Below the pieces are notes generated by a model. That model worked only from the letters and a program-made list of their open reading frames with translations. It did no database searches and was not told where the DNA came from. A stretch of DNA of 64,000 nucleotides, from contig NZ_CP014136.1 of NCBI RefSeq assembly GCF_002291425.1, positions 372,001 through 436,000 of the forward strand, in the 5' to 3' direction. The position numbers and the translations under genes were made by a program. Below are positions 35,760 through 45,423 of the stretch, in pieces; the stretch's first letter is position 1, and each line of letters begins with the position of its first letter. Source of the DNA: Gibbsiella quercinecans. Its GTDB lineage: Bacteria > Pseudomonadota > Gammaproteobacteria > Enterobacterales > Enterobacteriaceae.

Positions 35760-36901
35760 GGTAGTTCCTCAAGCTTATTCGAGGTGGAAAGTAACTCAAC
35801 AGGCAATGCGACTAAAGCATCAGCAGGAAAGTGCAGGAAGCCGCCCTCTGATGAGGGAACAGAAGATGTCATCTCATGCCATTGATGAACAGATAACCGC
35901 GCATTTAGACGTATTCCCGTTGAACAGGAAAACACGCATTGATAGGCATCCCCCTGATATTGCGCATCAATAAGTGCAACCGGGACGGTATTGGCGCTTA
36001 ACCGGTCGCCGGTCAAACTCCACTGCAAATTGCCCGAACGTATCGCCAGTTCAACCGGCTCACCAACGGCAAAATGCCGCATTGCCCTGGCGTTAACCGG
36101 ATGAGCCAGACCGGGAACAGCCACAGTCATGCTTCCTTTATCCGTTGATCGGACACGCCCGGATAAAAAGTTATCGAAACCGACAAATTCAGCGACAAAG
36201 CGCGTTTCAGGGTGCTGGAAAATCTGTACCGGCGTACCTAATTGCTCAATCCGACCATCACGCATAACCGCAATACGATCGGCTAAGGCCAGCGCTTCAT
36301 CCTGGTCATGAGTGACATAAACGGCGGTATAGTTGACTTCATGGTGCACACGGCGCAGCTCTTGACGTAAACGTATACGTAGCTGCGCATCCAGATTCGA
36401 TAGCGGTTCATCAAATAGCACCAATGTTGGTCGTGCTGCCAGTGCGCGCGCCAGCGCCACCCGCTGCTGCTGCCCCCCGGACAATTCACCAGGATAACGG
36501 TGTGCAACAGCGTTCAGATCGACAAGCGTGAGCGCATCTTCAACCGCCTGCACCCGCGCAGAACGCGAGTAGCGCCTTGCTTTTAAGGGATATGCTACGT
36601 TCTGTTCAACGGTCATATGCGGCCAAAGTGCATAACTTTGAAAGACCATCCCCAGCATACGATGTTGTGGGGCAACAAACCGCCCCTGTTGCGGTTCAAC
36701 AACACGCGTGTTATCGAGGCTAATCCACCCGCTGTCCGGTATTTCCAGCCCGGCAAGACAACGTAAGGCGGTGGTTTTGCCACAGCCGCTTGGCCCTAAC
36801 AGCACAAAAAATTCACCGTGTTCTATTGTCAAATCCAATCGGGCAAGCCCTGCGCCATTAGGATAACGTTTACGCAGTGCATTAATCTCAATATGGCTCA
36901 T
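35756..36901 (-). CDS. ABC transporter ATP-binding protein, FbpC/PotA type
   Basis: 381 residues. ATPase core: Walker A LLGPSGCGKTTAL, Q-loop FQSYALWPHMTVEQNV, signature LSGGQQQRVALARAL, Walker B LVLFDEPLSNLDAQLR, switch VYVTHDQDEALALADR. A C-terminal TOBE-like domain spans about residues 245-370. It overlaps the genes on both sides by four bases (ATGA) and works with the fused two-half permease upstream. Confidence 0.92.
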   Translation of the reverse strand: MSHIEINALRKRYPNGAGLARLDLTIEHGEFFVLLGPSGCGKTTALRCLAGLEIPDSGWISLDNTRVVEPQQGRFVAPQHRMLGMVFQSYALWPHMTVEQNVAYPLKARRYSRSARVQAVEDALTLVDLNAVAHRYPGELSGGQQQRVALARALAARPTLVLFDEPLSNLDAQLRIRLRQELRRVHHEVNYTAVYVTHDQDEALALADRIAVMRDGRIEQLGTPVQIFQHPETRFVAEFVGFDNFLSGRVRSTDKGSMTVAVPGLAHPVNARAMRHFAVGEPVELAIRSGNLQWSLTGDRLSANTVPVALIDAQYQGDAYQCVFSCSTGIRLNARLSVHQWHEMTSSVPSSEGGFLHFPADALVALPVELLSTSNKLEELP

Positions 36902-38661
36902 GAGTATTCAGACTCCTGTGGACGCAAAACCGAGGATGCTGGGGCGGGTTGTTGCCTGAGCCGCGCATGACGCCGCCGCCAGACAAATTTAATACCTGCC
37001 CCGATGAGTGCGACCGCAATCAGTAATAGCAGTGTGCAAATCAGTAACGCCGCTGCGTCCCCGGTTTGTCCCTGCGACTGCAACAGGTAAGTTTGCGAAG
37101 CAATGGTGGATAAGGTGGGGGACCCCAATAACAGGGGGATATCCAGATTGCCTGCGATGATAATGGCGATAAAAAACCAGCCGACTAAAAATCCAGGCAG
37201 GATTAGCGGGCCGGTGATCTGAAATACGCTCTGCAACATGGATGCGCCGGCGATACGTGCGGCTTCGCCAAGTTCATGAGATAACTGGCTGGTGACCGCA
37301 TTAGCCGCCTGCATGGCGAAAGGCATGACGACGACAATAAATGCCAGCATCATCATCCAGACCGTACCATAAAGCAGTTTTAATCCCGGCAAACTTAACC
37401 AGGCCCAGGTGACCGACAACGCGGCAACGATGCCAGGCATGGCATAAGGTAATAACGTGCTAAAGCGCACAACGGAGCGGATACGCGGGCTAAAATGCCG
37501 GGATGTAAGGCAAAGCATCACGGCCAGCACCATTGCCGCGGCCCCTACCGTAACCGAAAGCTTTAAGGTAGTGATGATGGCTTGCCAGATACCCGGTTGT
37601 GTAAATACACGCCCGAAATGCATCAGGCTGATCTGCCCATAAACGCCCGGATAAGGCTGCAATGCGCCATAAATCAATGACAGGAACGGCGCGACGATGG
37701 CAAGCAACAAGAAGAGAATCACCAGTGTATTGGCTGCCCATGCCCATTTCCCTAATGGTAATAAAGGCTGTGTTGTTCTCTTGCCTGTCACCGTTATATA
37801 ACCACGACGCCCCATGATAAAAGATTGCACAATGCATAGCAGTGCGACAAACACGACCAGAGCGACTGAGAGTAGACTCGCCTCGGCATAGGCAGGAGGA
37901 TAGCTATTCACTAACATGTCATATATTTCAGTGGCGATGACACGAATACCGACGGGTTCCCCCAAAATCAATGGCGTATCAAACGAATGCAGGCCGGCGA
38001 CAAAGCTCAGGATTACCGCGCCGGTTATCGCTGGCGCAAGCATTGGCAAGCTAATGAGCAGAAAAGTGGCAAGTCGACCGCGGCCGCAGGTTAATGATGC
38101 ATCTTCATGAGCGATATCTAATCCACGAAATGCAGGTGCGATGAATAAATAGATAAAAGCGGTGGCACGCAAGAATGTCACGCCAATCAGACCAGACCAG
38201 GACTCGGCATCAACCTGGAATATCTGAGAACCGCCTAATAAGTTAATCAGACTATTGGCATAGCCGTTATAACGATTCGCGAACAGATCGAATGCAAGCG
38301 CATAAAATAACGAAGGCATGGCAAAAACCAGCATCATTGCCGGTGTAATAACACGCCTGAGTGTCATCGTGGTTCTTTGCGATAACCAGGCAAAAAGGAT
38401 GGCCAGGATAAGTGCAGGTAACGTTGCCGAAACCGCCAGTTTAAATGAATTGAATATCGCCTGAAACAACTCCGCCTTTGCAAGCAATGCCGGTATTGCC
38501 TGAACCGTCCAGTCCGCCGGCGAACCGGGCGGAGCGCTGCGAAAACCACCGATTAACAGCATGATGGCAGGCCACACCAGTAACAGGATAAGAAGAACGA
38601 GTATTGGGTAATATCGCCCCTTCCAGCGCCATCTGCGCAACAATGACCAAAACGCGCCCAC
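36898..38661 (-). CDS. ABC transporter permease, FbpB-type with two fused halves
   Basis: 587 residues with about twelve hydrophobic segments in two repeats, each with its own EAA loop (LTCGRGRLATFLLISLPMLAPAITGA and IAGASMLQSVFQITGPLILPGFLVGW). Fused permeases of this kind serve ferric, thiamine and 2-aminoethylphosphonate importers. Its stop overlaps the start of the ATPase gene, and only two bases separate it from the flavoprotein gene upstream. Confidence 0.9.
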   Translation of the reverse strand: MGAFWSLLRRWRWKGRYYPILVLLILLLVWPAIMLLIGGFRSAPPGSPADWTVQAIPALLAKAELFQAIFNSFKLAVSATLPALILAILFAWLSQRTTMTLRRVITPAMMLVFAMPSLFYALAFDLFANRYNGYANSLINLLGGSQIFQVDAESWSGLIGVTFLRATAFIYLFIAPAFRGLDIAHEDASLTCGRGRLATFLLISLPMLAPAITGAVILSFVAGLHSFDTPLILGEPVGIRVIATEIYDMLVNSYPPAYAEASLLSVALVVFVALLCIVQSFIMGRRGYITVTGKRTTQPLLPLGKWAWAANTLVILFLLLAIVAPFLSLIYGALQPYPGVYGQISLMHFGRVFTQPGIWQAIITTLKLSVTVGAAAMVLAVMLCLTSRHFSPRIRSVVRFSTLLPYAMPGIVAALSVTWAWLSLPGLKLLYGTVWMMMLAFIVVVMPFAMQAANAVTSQLSHELGEAARIAGASMLQSVFQITGPLILPGFLVGWFFIAIIIAGNLDIPLLLGSPTLSTIASQTYLLQSQGQTGDAAALLICTLLLLIAVALIGAGIKFVWRRRHARLRQQPAPASSVLRPQESEYS

Positions 38662-38663
38662 CG

Positions 38664-40088
38664 CTATGCCCCTCCGTTAAGAAACGCAATGTCATCCGGC
38701 TCAGGAGCATCGTAATCAATGAACTGCTGGTAATATGTCTCGACATCCTCAACAAACAGATCCCGTACCAACCCCTGCATCAGGCGCGGCACTGCCGCAC
38801 GCATACCCGGCACCCCACCTGAATTGCCCATGCTGACCTGAGCGCTGCTGTTAGGGCAATAGATGCTGCGCAGCAAAGGCATACGTTGCGGGTCAAGCGG
38901 CACCAGTTCAAAGTGCTCACCTAAATAGGGATAGGTCGACAGTACCGGGTTTTCCTGCGCCACCTCAGGCTCCAGCCGGTCAGCCCATACCGCTATATTG
39001 TCTGCAAACGCCGCCAGCGGACTAAAATGGCGAACGTCCGGGTTATTGCCGGTGCCACAGATAACGAAGTCATAATCAAACCAGCCTGCTGCAGTGCGTA
39101 CAGTAAGCCCATCATTTTTAGGCTGTGTCTCCAGCCAAGACTGCCCCGTGAGCACCCGAAAGTTTTTGAACGGTTCGCAACGTTTGAATGATCCCGCAGG
39201 CGGTGGATGGCCGGCTTCCAGCAGGTGGCGGCTAAAACGCCAGCGATAAAGATCGGGCATATCACCGTAATGGTTCATCACACCGTAAAAATCGCTCCAG
39301 TGGAACATATTGACCCGAGGAACCTGCGCACGACGGACGAAGATATCGACGCTGGCCGCGCCGTTTTCCAGGGCTGTGGCTGCATTTTCAAACGCCGCTG
39401 CCCCAGCCCCCATAACCGCAATGTGTTTCCCTTCAAGTTGAGTAAAATCGATGTGTTGTGCTGAATGAGCGTAGAGATGAGAAGGCAGATTTTTCAGCAC
39501 CTCTGGGACATTTAATCCACCACTGTCTGCAAATCCCGTAGCCAGAACGATTTTCCGCGCCAGCACCGACGCTTTTCCCTCTGGCGTTTCGTAGACCGCC
39601 TGCAATATCTCATCCTGAGGGATTATCTGTACCAATTTGGCATGATTGGTTACCGTAAAACCCAACGTATCTCTAAACCAGGCCAGATATTCAGCCCAAT
39701 CTTTACGTGATATTGCCCCAATATTTTGCCATGCCTCCTGACCATAACGGGCTTCATACCATGCCTGAGGCGTAAGCGAGGGAACCCCCAGACTGGGGCC
39801 CGTCTCATTTTTCGACGTGCGCAGCTCATGCATGCGGGCATGGGTCAGCCATGGCCCCTCAAACCCAGGTGGGCGTTGATCAATCATCATCACCTGATTG
39901 ATACGCGCCTGGCGCAGGCCAAATGCCGTTGCCAGGCCGACCTGCCCGGCCCCCACGATGAGCACGTCCAAGACCGGCTGATTCCTAAAGCGTTTACGCA
40001 ATGTCCATTCCCGAGGACGTGGCGCAATCAGTTCAAGCTCATGCTCAACGCTGAGACGCAGAGCCTCCAGCCCAGGGGATAGGGTCAT
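38664..40088 (-). CDS. FAD-dependent monooxygenase / oxidoreductase
   Basis: 474 residues. The FAD motif is VLDVLIVGAGQVGLATAFGLRQA (GxGxxG near residue 50). The segment around 80-110, DQRPPGFEGPWLTHARMHELRT, resembles the flavin- and substrate-facing part of flavin monooxygenases. A second dinucleotide motif, IAVMGAGAAAFENAATALENGA, near residue 225, binds NAD(P)H; a late FVICGTGNNPD closes the FAD site. It may oxygenate an organosulfur or amine compound or supply the hydroxylated intermediate. It is the second gene of the operon and overlaps the DszB-like gene by four bases. Confidence 0.85.
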   Translation of the reverse strand: MTLSPGLEALRLSVEHELELIAPRPREWTLRKRFRNQPVLDVLIVGAGQVGLATAFGLRQARINQVMMIDQRPPGFEGPWLTHARMHELRTSKNETGPSLGVPSLTPQAWYEARYGQEAWQNIGAISRKDWAEYLAWFRDTLGFTVTNHAKLVQIIPQDEILQAVYETPEGKASVLARKIVLATGFADSGGLNVPEVLKNLPSHLYAHSAQHIDFTQLEGKHIAVMGAGAAAFENAATALENGAASVDIFVRRAQVPRVNMFHWSDFYGVMNHYGDMPDLYRWRFSRHLLEAGHPPPAGSFKRCEPFKNFRVLTGQSWLETQPKNDGLTVRTAAGWFDYDFVICGTGNNPDVRHFSPLAAFADNIAVWADRLEPEVAQENPVLSTYPYLGEHFELVPLDPQRMPLLRSIYCPNSSAQVSMGNSGGVPGMRAAVPRLMQGLVRDLFVEDVETYYQQFIDYDAPEPDDIAFLNGGA

Positions 40089-41146
40089 TTTGCGCCCTCT
40101 TTATTCAGTAATGCGTGTGCTGCGGCAAGAGGGCCAGGCTCAATCCACTCATCGATGGAAAAGTCTTTTCGTATAAACCCGTGCTTTAAAAGAAAATCCT
40201 TTCGAATCCGTAATGCATTAATCAGCTCTGGGCGCAGGCTCGGTTCAAGATTGTCAAACAAGCTGTCATCAAACGCAGCAGGCACCCACTCATCCACCAC
40301 GGACACTTCCCTGGCGACAATCTGCTGCGCTTCCTGCCGATGGGATTTCGCCCAGCGCGCCGCACGCAATACTTCAGCAAGATAGCGCGCCACCAGGTCC
40401 GGGTGTTCTCGCACCAGTTGACCACTGACGGACAACACATTCGGCGTACCATTATTAATGGCAACACGTTGATCAGGGTGATGGTTAAGGTCAACGACGG
40501 TAATCGCCCCCAGAAACTCCTGAAGTTGCGGCCCCAGCGCCCCATAATGGTAAATGGCATCGACCTCACCACGGATTAGCGCGAACGCTTCCTCACGTGC
40601 GGAACTTGCTGTCTGGCGCGCATCAAATAATCCCCCGCGCTCAGACGCGGTTTGCTCCTGGATATAGGCCCGTTCAACCGGCAAATCGATCAGTTCAACA
40701 TCTTCTGCTGAGAGCCCTACTGCCGCAAGCGATTGCAGATACCCCTGTAAAGCAGAAGCGCGCCAGAAATCTATTTTGTCCTTAACACGCCGCGGCAGTG
40801 CCAGTTTCTTACCACGAAGATCCTGGACGCTCTTAATACCGGAGCCCGGCAAAGCCAGGATTGACTGATATTGAGGCAGCCACGTCAGCCCCACCACGAC
40901 CACATCACGCCCTTCTGAGCGCGACCAGATTGGTGGCGCATTGCCTCCCTGACGAAAAGAATTAATCTGAACGTGGTCAAAATGTGACTCCCGGATTGCC
41001 CTATCCGGTGAAGCGCGCAAAGAGGTCACTTCAATCCCTTCAGGTGCAAAAGCTTCACTTAACCAGTTCTTGTGAATAGCGATTCCTGACGCAGTAGGAA
41101 CAGGGCAGCGGGTATACCATAAGCGGTCTGGTGTCTGAGCATCCAT
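40085..41146 (-). CDS. DszB-like desulfinase candidate (substrate-binding-protein fold, no signal peptide)
   Basis: 353 residues from the ATG at 41146, which has AAGAGAG upstream; an ATG at 41218 adds 24 residues without a signal peptide. It begins MDAQTPDRLWYTRCPVP. The fold is that of SsuA-like binding proteins, but lack of a signal peptide places it in the cytosol. DszB, the 2-hydroxybiphenyl-2-sulfinate desulfinase, has catalytic C27 (NCPVPNA), H60 and R70 (RFGGEIPP). Here C14 (RCPVPTA), H55 (SHFDH) and R65 (FRQGGNAPP) match in kind, with the same 10-residue His-Arg spacing. It is the first gene of the operon. A desulfinase or other C-S lyase is more likely than an importer component. Confidence 0.75.
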   Translation of the reverse strand: MDAQTPDRLWYTRCPVPTASGIAIHKNWLSEAFAPEGIEVTSLRASPDRAIRESHFDHVQINSFRQGGNAPPIWSRSEGRDVVVVGLTWLPQYQSILALPGSGIKSVQDLRGKKLALPRRVKDKIDFWRASALQGYLQSLAAVGLSAEDVELIDLPVERAYIQEQTASERGGLFDARQTASSAREEAFALIRGEVDAIYHYGALGPQLQEFLGAITVVDLNHHPDQRVAINNGTPNVLSVSGQLVREHPDLVARYLAEVLRAARWAKSHRQEAQQIVAREVSVVDEWVPAAFDDSLFDNLEPSLRPELINALRIRKDFLLKHGFIRKDFSIDEWIEPGPLAAAHALLNKEGAK

Positions 41147-41748
41147 AGCAGCTCTCTTGTTAAAGTTAACCGTATCGACCTGAGCACAATCAGGGATACC
41201 TGTTGGGTGAGAGAGCAAACTACGATCAATACTAATAGTTTAAAACAAATATATTTGTATATTCTTATATTGTTTTTGGTATAAATAGGCACCAGGGATG
41301 TATATCCCTTAAGGTCTCTGGCCCTAATTGCCACTGGCACAGAAGCACAGCTTTGGTATTGATTTTAATATCAAAATCCTTTGCTAACTTTATGACTTCA
41401 CCAATAGCTTGCATTCTTTTTTCGGTTGATTAATTTCGCCCGCAAAACTTTTATCTATTTTTAGAAATTATCGTGAAAGCGTTTTGCACAGCACTAGCGC
41501 TGGCCCCCAGAGAGATAAGAAATCCCCAGGAGCTTACTTGAGTCAGTGACTGGGTAGCGACAAATTTGCCGGGTGTAGCCCACGGATTTCATACAGGTTA
41601 TGCTAGCGGCATGCCGGAGATAACAGCCCTTTCGTTCCCGTCAAAGGCATCGGTTTTCTGCTGGAGGCTCATCTAGCGAGCTCGATGGGGACACGTTTTT
41701 CTTTCAAACAAGGGCTCTCTGTAACTACATTTCGCTTTAATAGGGAAT
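41147..41748. promoter_or_regulatory. Promoter region of the sulfur-type operon and of the NUDIX gene
   Basis: A 602-bp gap. The stretch 41225-41290 is extremely A/T-rich and suits a leftward promoter. At 41361-41378 GATTTTAATATCAAAATC is an 18-base dyad with two mismatches, a plausible operator for the LysR regulator. The rest holds no gene. Confidence 0.4.
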
Positions 41749-42165
41749 ATGAAAAACGACATGGCAACCATCAAAGAAATACATATCGCTGCCGCGCTCA
41801 TCGTTCGTTCGGATGGACGAGTCTTGTTGGTCAGAAAACGCGGCACCGCCGCTTTCATGCAGCCCGGCGGCAAGATAGAACGCGGCGAAAAACCCATAGC
41901 AGCGCTTTGCCGTGAGCTTCAGGAAGAGCTGAATGTGCAGGTTTCCGCGTCCGCGCCCGAGTATATCGGTAAGTTCGCCGCACCCGCCGTCAACGAGCCA
42001 GGCTGGACGGTTGTAGCCGAAATATTCAAGGTTCACATTTCAGAACCTGTTTCCCCAGCCGCCGAGATAGCAGAAATCATCTGGTTTCAACCGGGACAAG
42101 ATAAAGGAGTGAACCTGGCGCCACTTACAAAAGACCATGTGCTGCCGCTGTTAAATCCGGTCTAG
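41749..42165 (+). CDS. NUDIX hydrolase
   Basis: 138 residues. The NUDIX box is complete: GGKIERGEKPIAALCRELQEELNV (G-x5-E-x7-R-E-x2-E-E-L). Such small enzymes hydrolyse nucleoside diphosphate derivatives, often sanitising oxidised nucleotides. AGGGA precedes the start; a second ATG lies 12 bases in. It is a single gene between two operons. Confidence 0.9.
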   Translation: MKNDMATIKEIHIAAALIVRSDGRVLLVRKRGTAAFMQPGGKIERGEKPIAALCRELQEELNVQVSASAPEYIGKFAAPAVNEPGWTVVAEIFKVHISEPVSPAAEIAEIIWFQPGQDKGVNLAPLTKDHVLPLLNPV

Positions 42166-42264
42166 CAAGGCAGCCAAAATGGCGGTTGGCAACGGCATGT
42201 CCTCGTTGCCAACCGCTCTCCCTCCAGGCACCTAAGCCGGCGTAATAAAATCCGAACTGAATGT

Positions 42265-44628
42265 TCAACGTGCCAGGAAAAGCGCAGAAGTCCATATGCG
42301 CGATTGATCACTTTGCCGGGCACTGATAAATAGCGCGTGTTCCTTTTTCTCAGGCAACGGTAATTCACCGATCTGAATTTCACCGCTGAGATCACGCGGC
42401 AACGCTTTCTCGGTCACGGCTTCGATCTCAATCTGTAACTCTGTTCCTGGCAGGCTAAATGTCAGTTTCCCTGCACGCAATAGCTCGTTACCATCCAGTT
42501 CAGTGAAAAACGTGGGGGCGTATGCATGTGGATTAGGTGCCAGAGGATCGCCAACTTTTATATAACCATTAATATCCAGTTGCAGGCGAATGCGCGCCTG
42601 TTCCAGCCCACCGGTAATGACGTTGATGGTGTCGCTGTCACCATTGGTGTCGGTGCGCAAACCGATCTGTGTGTGGCTTTTACGCCAGAGGGTTTGTTCC
42701 GGGTGGTCCGCGCCGGTGAGCCGGAAATGATTGATCGGCGAGCCCAGGACCTCAACTTCGCCATGCCAGTATGCCCCTCGATAACGATCTTTAATGCGCG
42801 CGCCGCTGAGCCTGACACGAAATTCACGCGTTGAGCGCCCCAGTTCAGCGTGTAAATCCCGCTCCCAGACCACTTTTTTCCCATCAAAGAGCGTAACGGA
42901 CTCCCAGCCTGCATCACCCAACAAGCGATAAGTGAGTGCACTGGCAGTGCTGAAAGCGGCGACATCACCCATCAATGCATCACCTGCACGCAGTTCGGCA
43001 TAACTGCGCTCGCCCGTAGTTGCAAACGTATGGCGAGCGCGTAATGCCTGCGCCACGCCTTTGCGATCAAACCGTTCCGCCAGAACACCGGTCAGGCCGC
43101 CGCGCGAACCAAAGACCGCCGTCGCCGGGACGCCGCCGCCGCACCGCCCCTGATGTTCATCACTGTTTGCCGAAGCACCAAGACGATAACCACGCTCCAG
43201 CGCTTCGGCATACACCCAGTGGAACTGTCCCCATGCCGACCCGACTTCAATCAGACGCTCCAGTTCCGGATGGTGCCAGTCAAGGTTACAACGGCGCCCG
43301 CCGATGTGTGGGATTAACAGGTGTTTGTGCGGCTCGCGCGCATAGGCGGCATAGAGTTCGTCCAGAGGCCAGGCACCTGGCTTGATTGTGCCGGCCGTGA
43401 ATTCGTTCCATTCAAACGAGCGAACCAGCCGGCCCTGATTATCGAAAGGAAACTGTGGTTCGTCGTCTTCAAGAAACACCACGTTGTGATCACCACCGGC
43501 ACAGGTATTACCGCACCATTCCGTACCGGAATAACAGACGAAACGGTCGGGCGTATTCAGCGCGTTGATTAACTTGACCGCGTGTTTCCAACGCGCCTCG
43601 GTAACGTTGAAGTCGTTTGCCGTATAACCGAGGATATCCAACCCCGCCACATCCCGTCCGTAACTGAGGTTATAGAGCGTGTCATTGGTGCCGACGGTAT
43701 CGTCGGAGTGCACATGAAGATCGGCATAGAGCGGGCGCAGTTTCGTGGCAGTCTCTTCAATGGTGATCCACGCCTGCCCCGGCAGTTGCGGTAGGTCGTC
43801 CAGCACGGCGCTAATCTGCCATTCACCCGCGCTCAGAGTGAGACCGCTAATACGGGTTACCGCCCAGCCCTGCGCAGCCAGGGTAAAGCGCTGCTGCTGC
43901 ATCCGCCCGGATGCGGACGTCAGCGTGAGATTGCCCGCCAGCGGCAGCTCACGACAGGTATTCCCCCACACGTCATCCAGGCGAACGATCGCATCGAATG
44001 CGGTGCCCGGCGGGATCAGCCGCGGCGCGATAACGGAAAGCGACGCGGGTGCCCCCGGCACGATATCAAGCAGCACATCGCCCGGCACTTCTGCAAATTT
44101 TGAACTGCCCAACGGATCAACAAACAGACGGAATCGGAAGTCTTTTTCCACAAAACTCTGCACGCGCGTGCCACCACCACCCCGGCGCCGGTCGCCAAGA
44201 CGAATGTGGATCTGGTCCCCAGGATTGAGATATCCATCAATGATATCGATCAGAATGGCTTTCTGAAACGGCCGCTCATGCCCTTTCTGATCGAAGCGCA
44301 CCTTAAGATGCTGCACGGTGGCCGGGCTTTGGCCGGGCAGTAAGGGGCCTGCCTGATACTCCGCGCTGACAAAGTTTGCCGCTGCGGGATCGCTGGTCTG
44401 AAAAAGCGCCCAGTCCGAATAAAATTTAAAGGCAAGCTTGAGCCACGCCCCGTCGGCCAGCCCACTGGCACCGACGGTATAGGTCAACACCATTTCCTCC
44501 CAGGAGCCGGCCGTAATGCGCCGGTGGGAACAGTGAACGCTGCCCAAAAACGACCGGGCTTTGTTCTGCTCATACAACCCTTCAGGTGCAATGTATTCTC
44601 CCGCATCGCGGATATCAAACTGACTCAC
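42265..44628 (-). CDS. Large DUF3604-like protein with PHP-type metal-dependent hydrolase domain
   Basis: 787 residues, no signal peptide. Residues 1-290 are beta-rich with two similar substrate-like domains (SWEEMVLTYTVGASGLADGAWLKLAFKF). The PHP-like core follows: LYADLHVHSDDTVGTNDTLYNLSYGRD with H305 and H307, then LDILGYTANDFN, RFVCYSGTEWCG, HNVVFLEDDEP, HLLIPHIGGRRC and LGASANSDEHQGRCGG, all candidate metal ligands. The C-terminal part includes GDALMGD and a fibronectin-like stretch. DUF3604 proteins are predicted phosphoesterases or related hydrolases. It ends the operon whose upstream genes form an importer, so it likely processes the imported compound in the cytosol. Confidence 0.75.
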   Translation of the reverse strand: MSQFDIRDAGEYIAPEGLYEQNKARSFLGSVHCSHRRITAGSWEEMVLTYTVGASGLADGAWLKLAFKFYSDWALFQTSDPAAANFVSAEYQAGPLLPGQSPATVQHLKVRFDQKGHERPFQKAILIDIIDGYLNPGDQIHIRLGDRRRGGGGTRVQSFVEKDFRFRLFVDPLGSSKFAEVPGDVLLDIVPGAPASLSVIAPRLIPPGTAFDAIVRLDDVWGNTCRELPLAGNLTLTSASGRMQQQRFTLAAQGWAVTRISGLTLSAGEWQISAVLDDLPQLPGQAWITIEETATKLRPLYADLHVHSDDTVGTNDTLYNLSYGRDVAGLDILGYTANDFNVTEARWKHAVKLINALNTPDRFVCYSGTEWCGNTCAGGDHNVVFLEDDEPQFPFDNQGRLVRSFEWNEFTAGTIKPGAWPLDELYAAYAREPHKHLLIPHIGGRRCNLDWHHPELERLIEVGSAWGQFHWVYAEALERGYRLGASANSDEHQGRCGGGVPATAVFGSRGGLTGVLAERFDRKGVAQALRARHTFATTGERSYAELRAGDALMGDVAAFSTASALTYRLLGDAGWESVTLFDGKKVVWERDLHAELGRSTREFRVRLSGARIKDRYRGAYWHGEVEVLGSPINHFRLTGADHPEQTLWRKSHTQIGLRTDTNGDSDTINVITGGLEQARIRLQLDINGYIKVGDPLAPNPHAYAPTFFTELDGNELLRAGKLTFSLPGTELQIEIEAVTEKALPRDLSGEIQIGELPLPEKKEHALFISARQSDQSRIWTSALFLAR

Positions 44629-44646
44629 GGTATACCTCTTTGAATA

Positions 44647-45423
44647 TTAACGGGCACGCCAGCGCTGATAGCGCTGTTCAACGCGGCGAAAAACAAGATT
44701 TTCCATTAGCCAGGCGATCAGCCCGATCAGGCAAATCCCCAGCAAAACCTGGCTGCTGTTGCCTGTCTGGCCGCCCATGGCGACCATCCAGCCAATCCCC
44801 TGCGAAGCGCCAAGCATTTCGGCCGCCACCAGTGCGCGCCAGGCTTGGCTAAAGCCAATACGCATCGCCGCGGTGATGAATGGCAGCGAACTGGGCAGAT
44901 AAACGTGCAGTAACAATTGACTGGCGCTCGCTCCCAGCGTGCGTGCGGCACGGACTTCACCACCGCGAATTCCGCGGATGCCTTCCTGGATAGTGATACA
45001 CATGGGAAACAACGCCGCGATAAAGATCACCACCACGATTGAGGTGAGGCCCAAACCAAAAATCAGCAGCATCAACGGTGCCCAGGCAATGGGGGGAATA
45101 GCCATAAACAGGCTGTTGAGCGGCGTGATGAAATCACGAAAACGATCGGACAAGCCGGCGCTGGTGCCCAGAATCAGTGCCATCAGTACCGCCAGGGTAA
45201 AGCCTGCAAATTCCTCCAACAGGCTGGCCCACAGTTGAGCCCAGATCGAGCCGTCGCTGAACCAGCGCACCGCTTCGTTCCAGACATCCCAGGGTTGTGG
45301 CAATACGTAAGCGGGATAACGGCTGGCCACGGCTATCCAGACCAGCAACAGAAACGGAAGCGATGCCCAACCCCAGTTAGGTTTAACCCCCTTCACGGCT
45401 GCAACCCTGCCTTTTGCAGCCAT
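44647..45423 (-). CDS. ABC transporter permease, SsuC/TauC type
   Basis: 258 residues with six hydrophobic segments. It carries the group's signature, FMAIPPIAWAPLMLLIFGLG, and the EAA loop AARTLGASASQLLLHVYLPSSLPFITAAMRIGFSQAW. Its start overlaps the readthrough tail of the binding-protein gene (45393) by about 30 bases. It lies 18 bases before the PHP gene. Confidence 0.9.
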   Translation of the reverse strand: MAAKGRVAAVKGVKPNWGWASLPFLLLVWIAVASRYPAYVLPQPWDVWNEAVRWFSDGSIWAQLWASLLEEFAGFTLAVLMALILGTSAGLSDRFRDFITPLNSLFMAIPPIAWAPLMLLIFGLGLTSIVVVIFIAALFPMCITIQEGIRGIRGGEVRAARTLGASASQLLLHVYLPSSLPFITAAMRIGFSQAWRALVAAEMLGASQGIGWMVAMGGQTGNSSQVLLGICLIGLIAWLMENLVFRRVEQRYQRWRAR

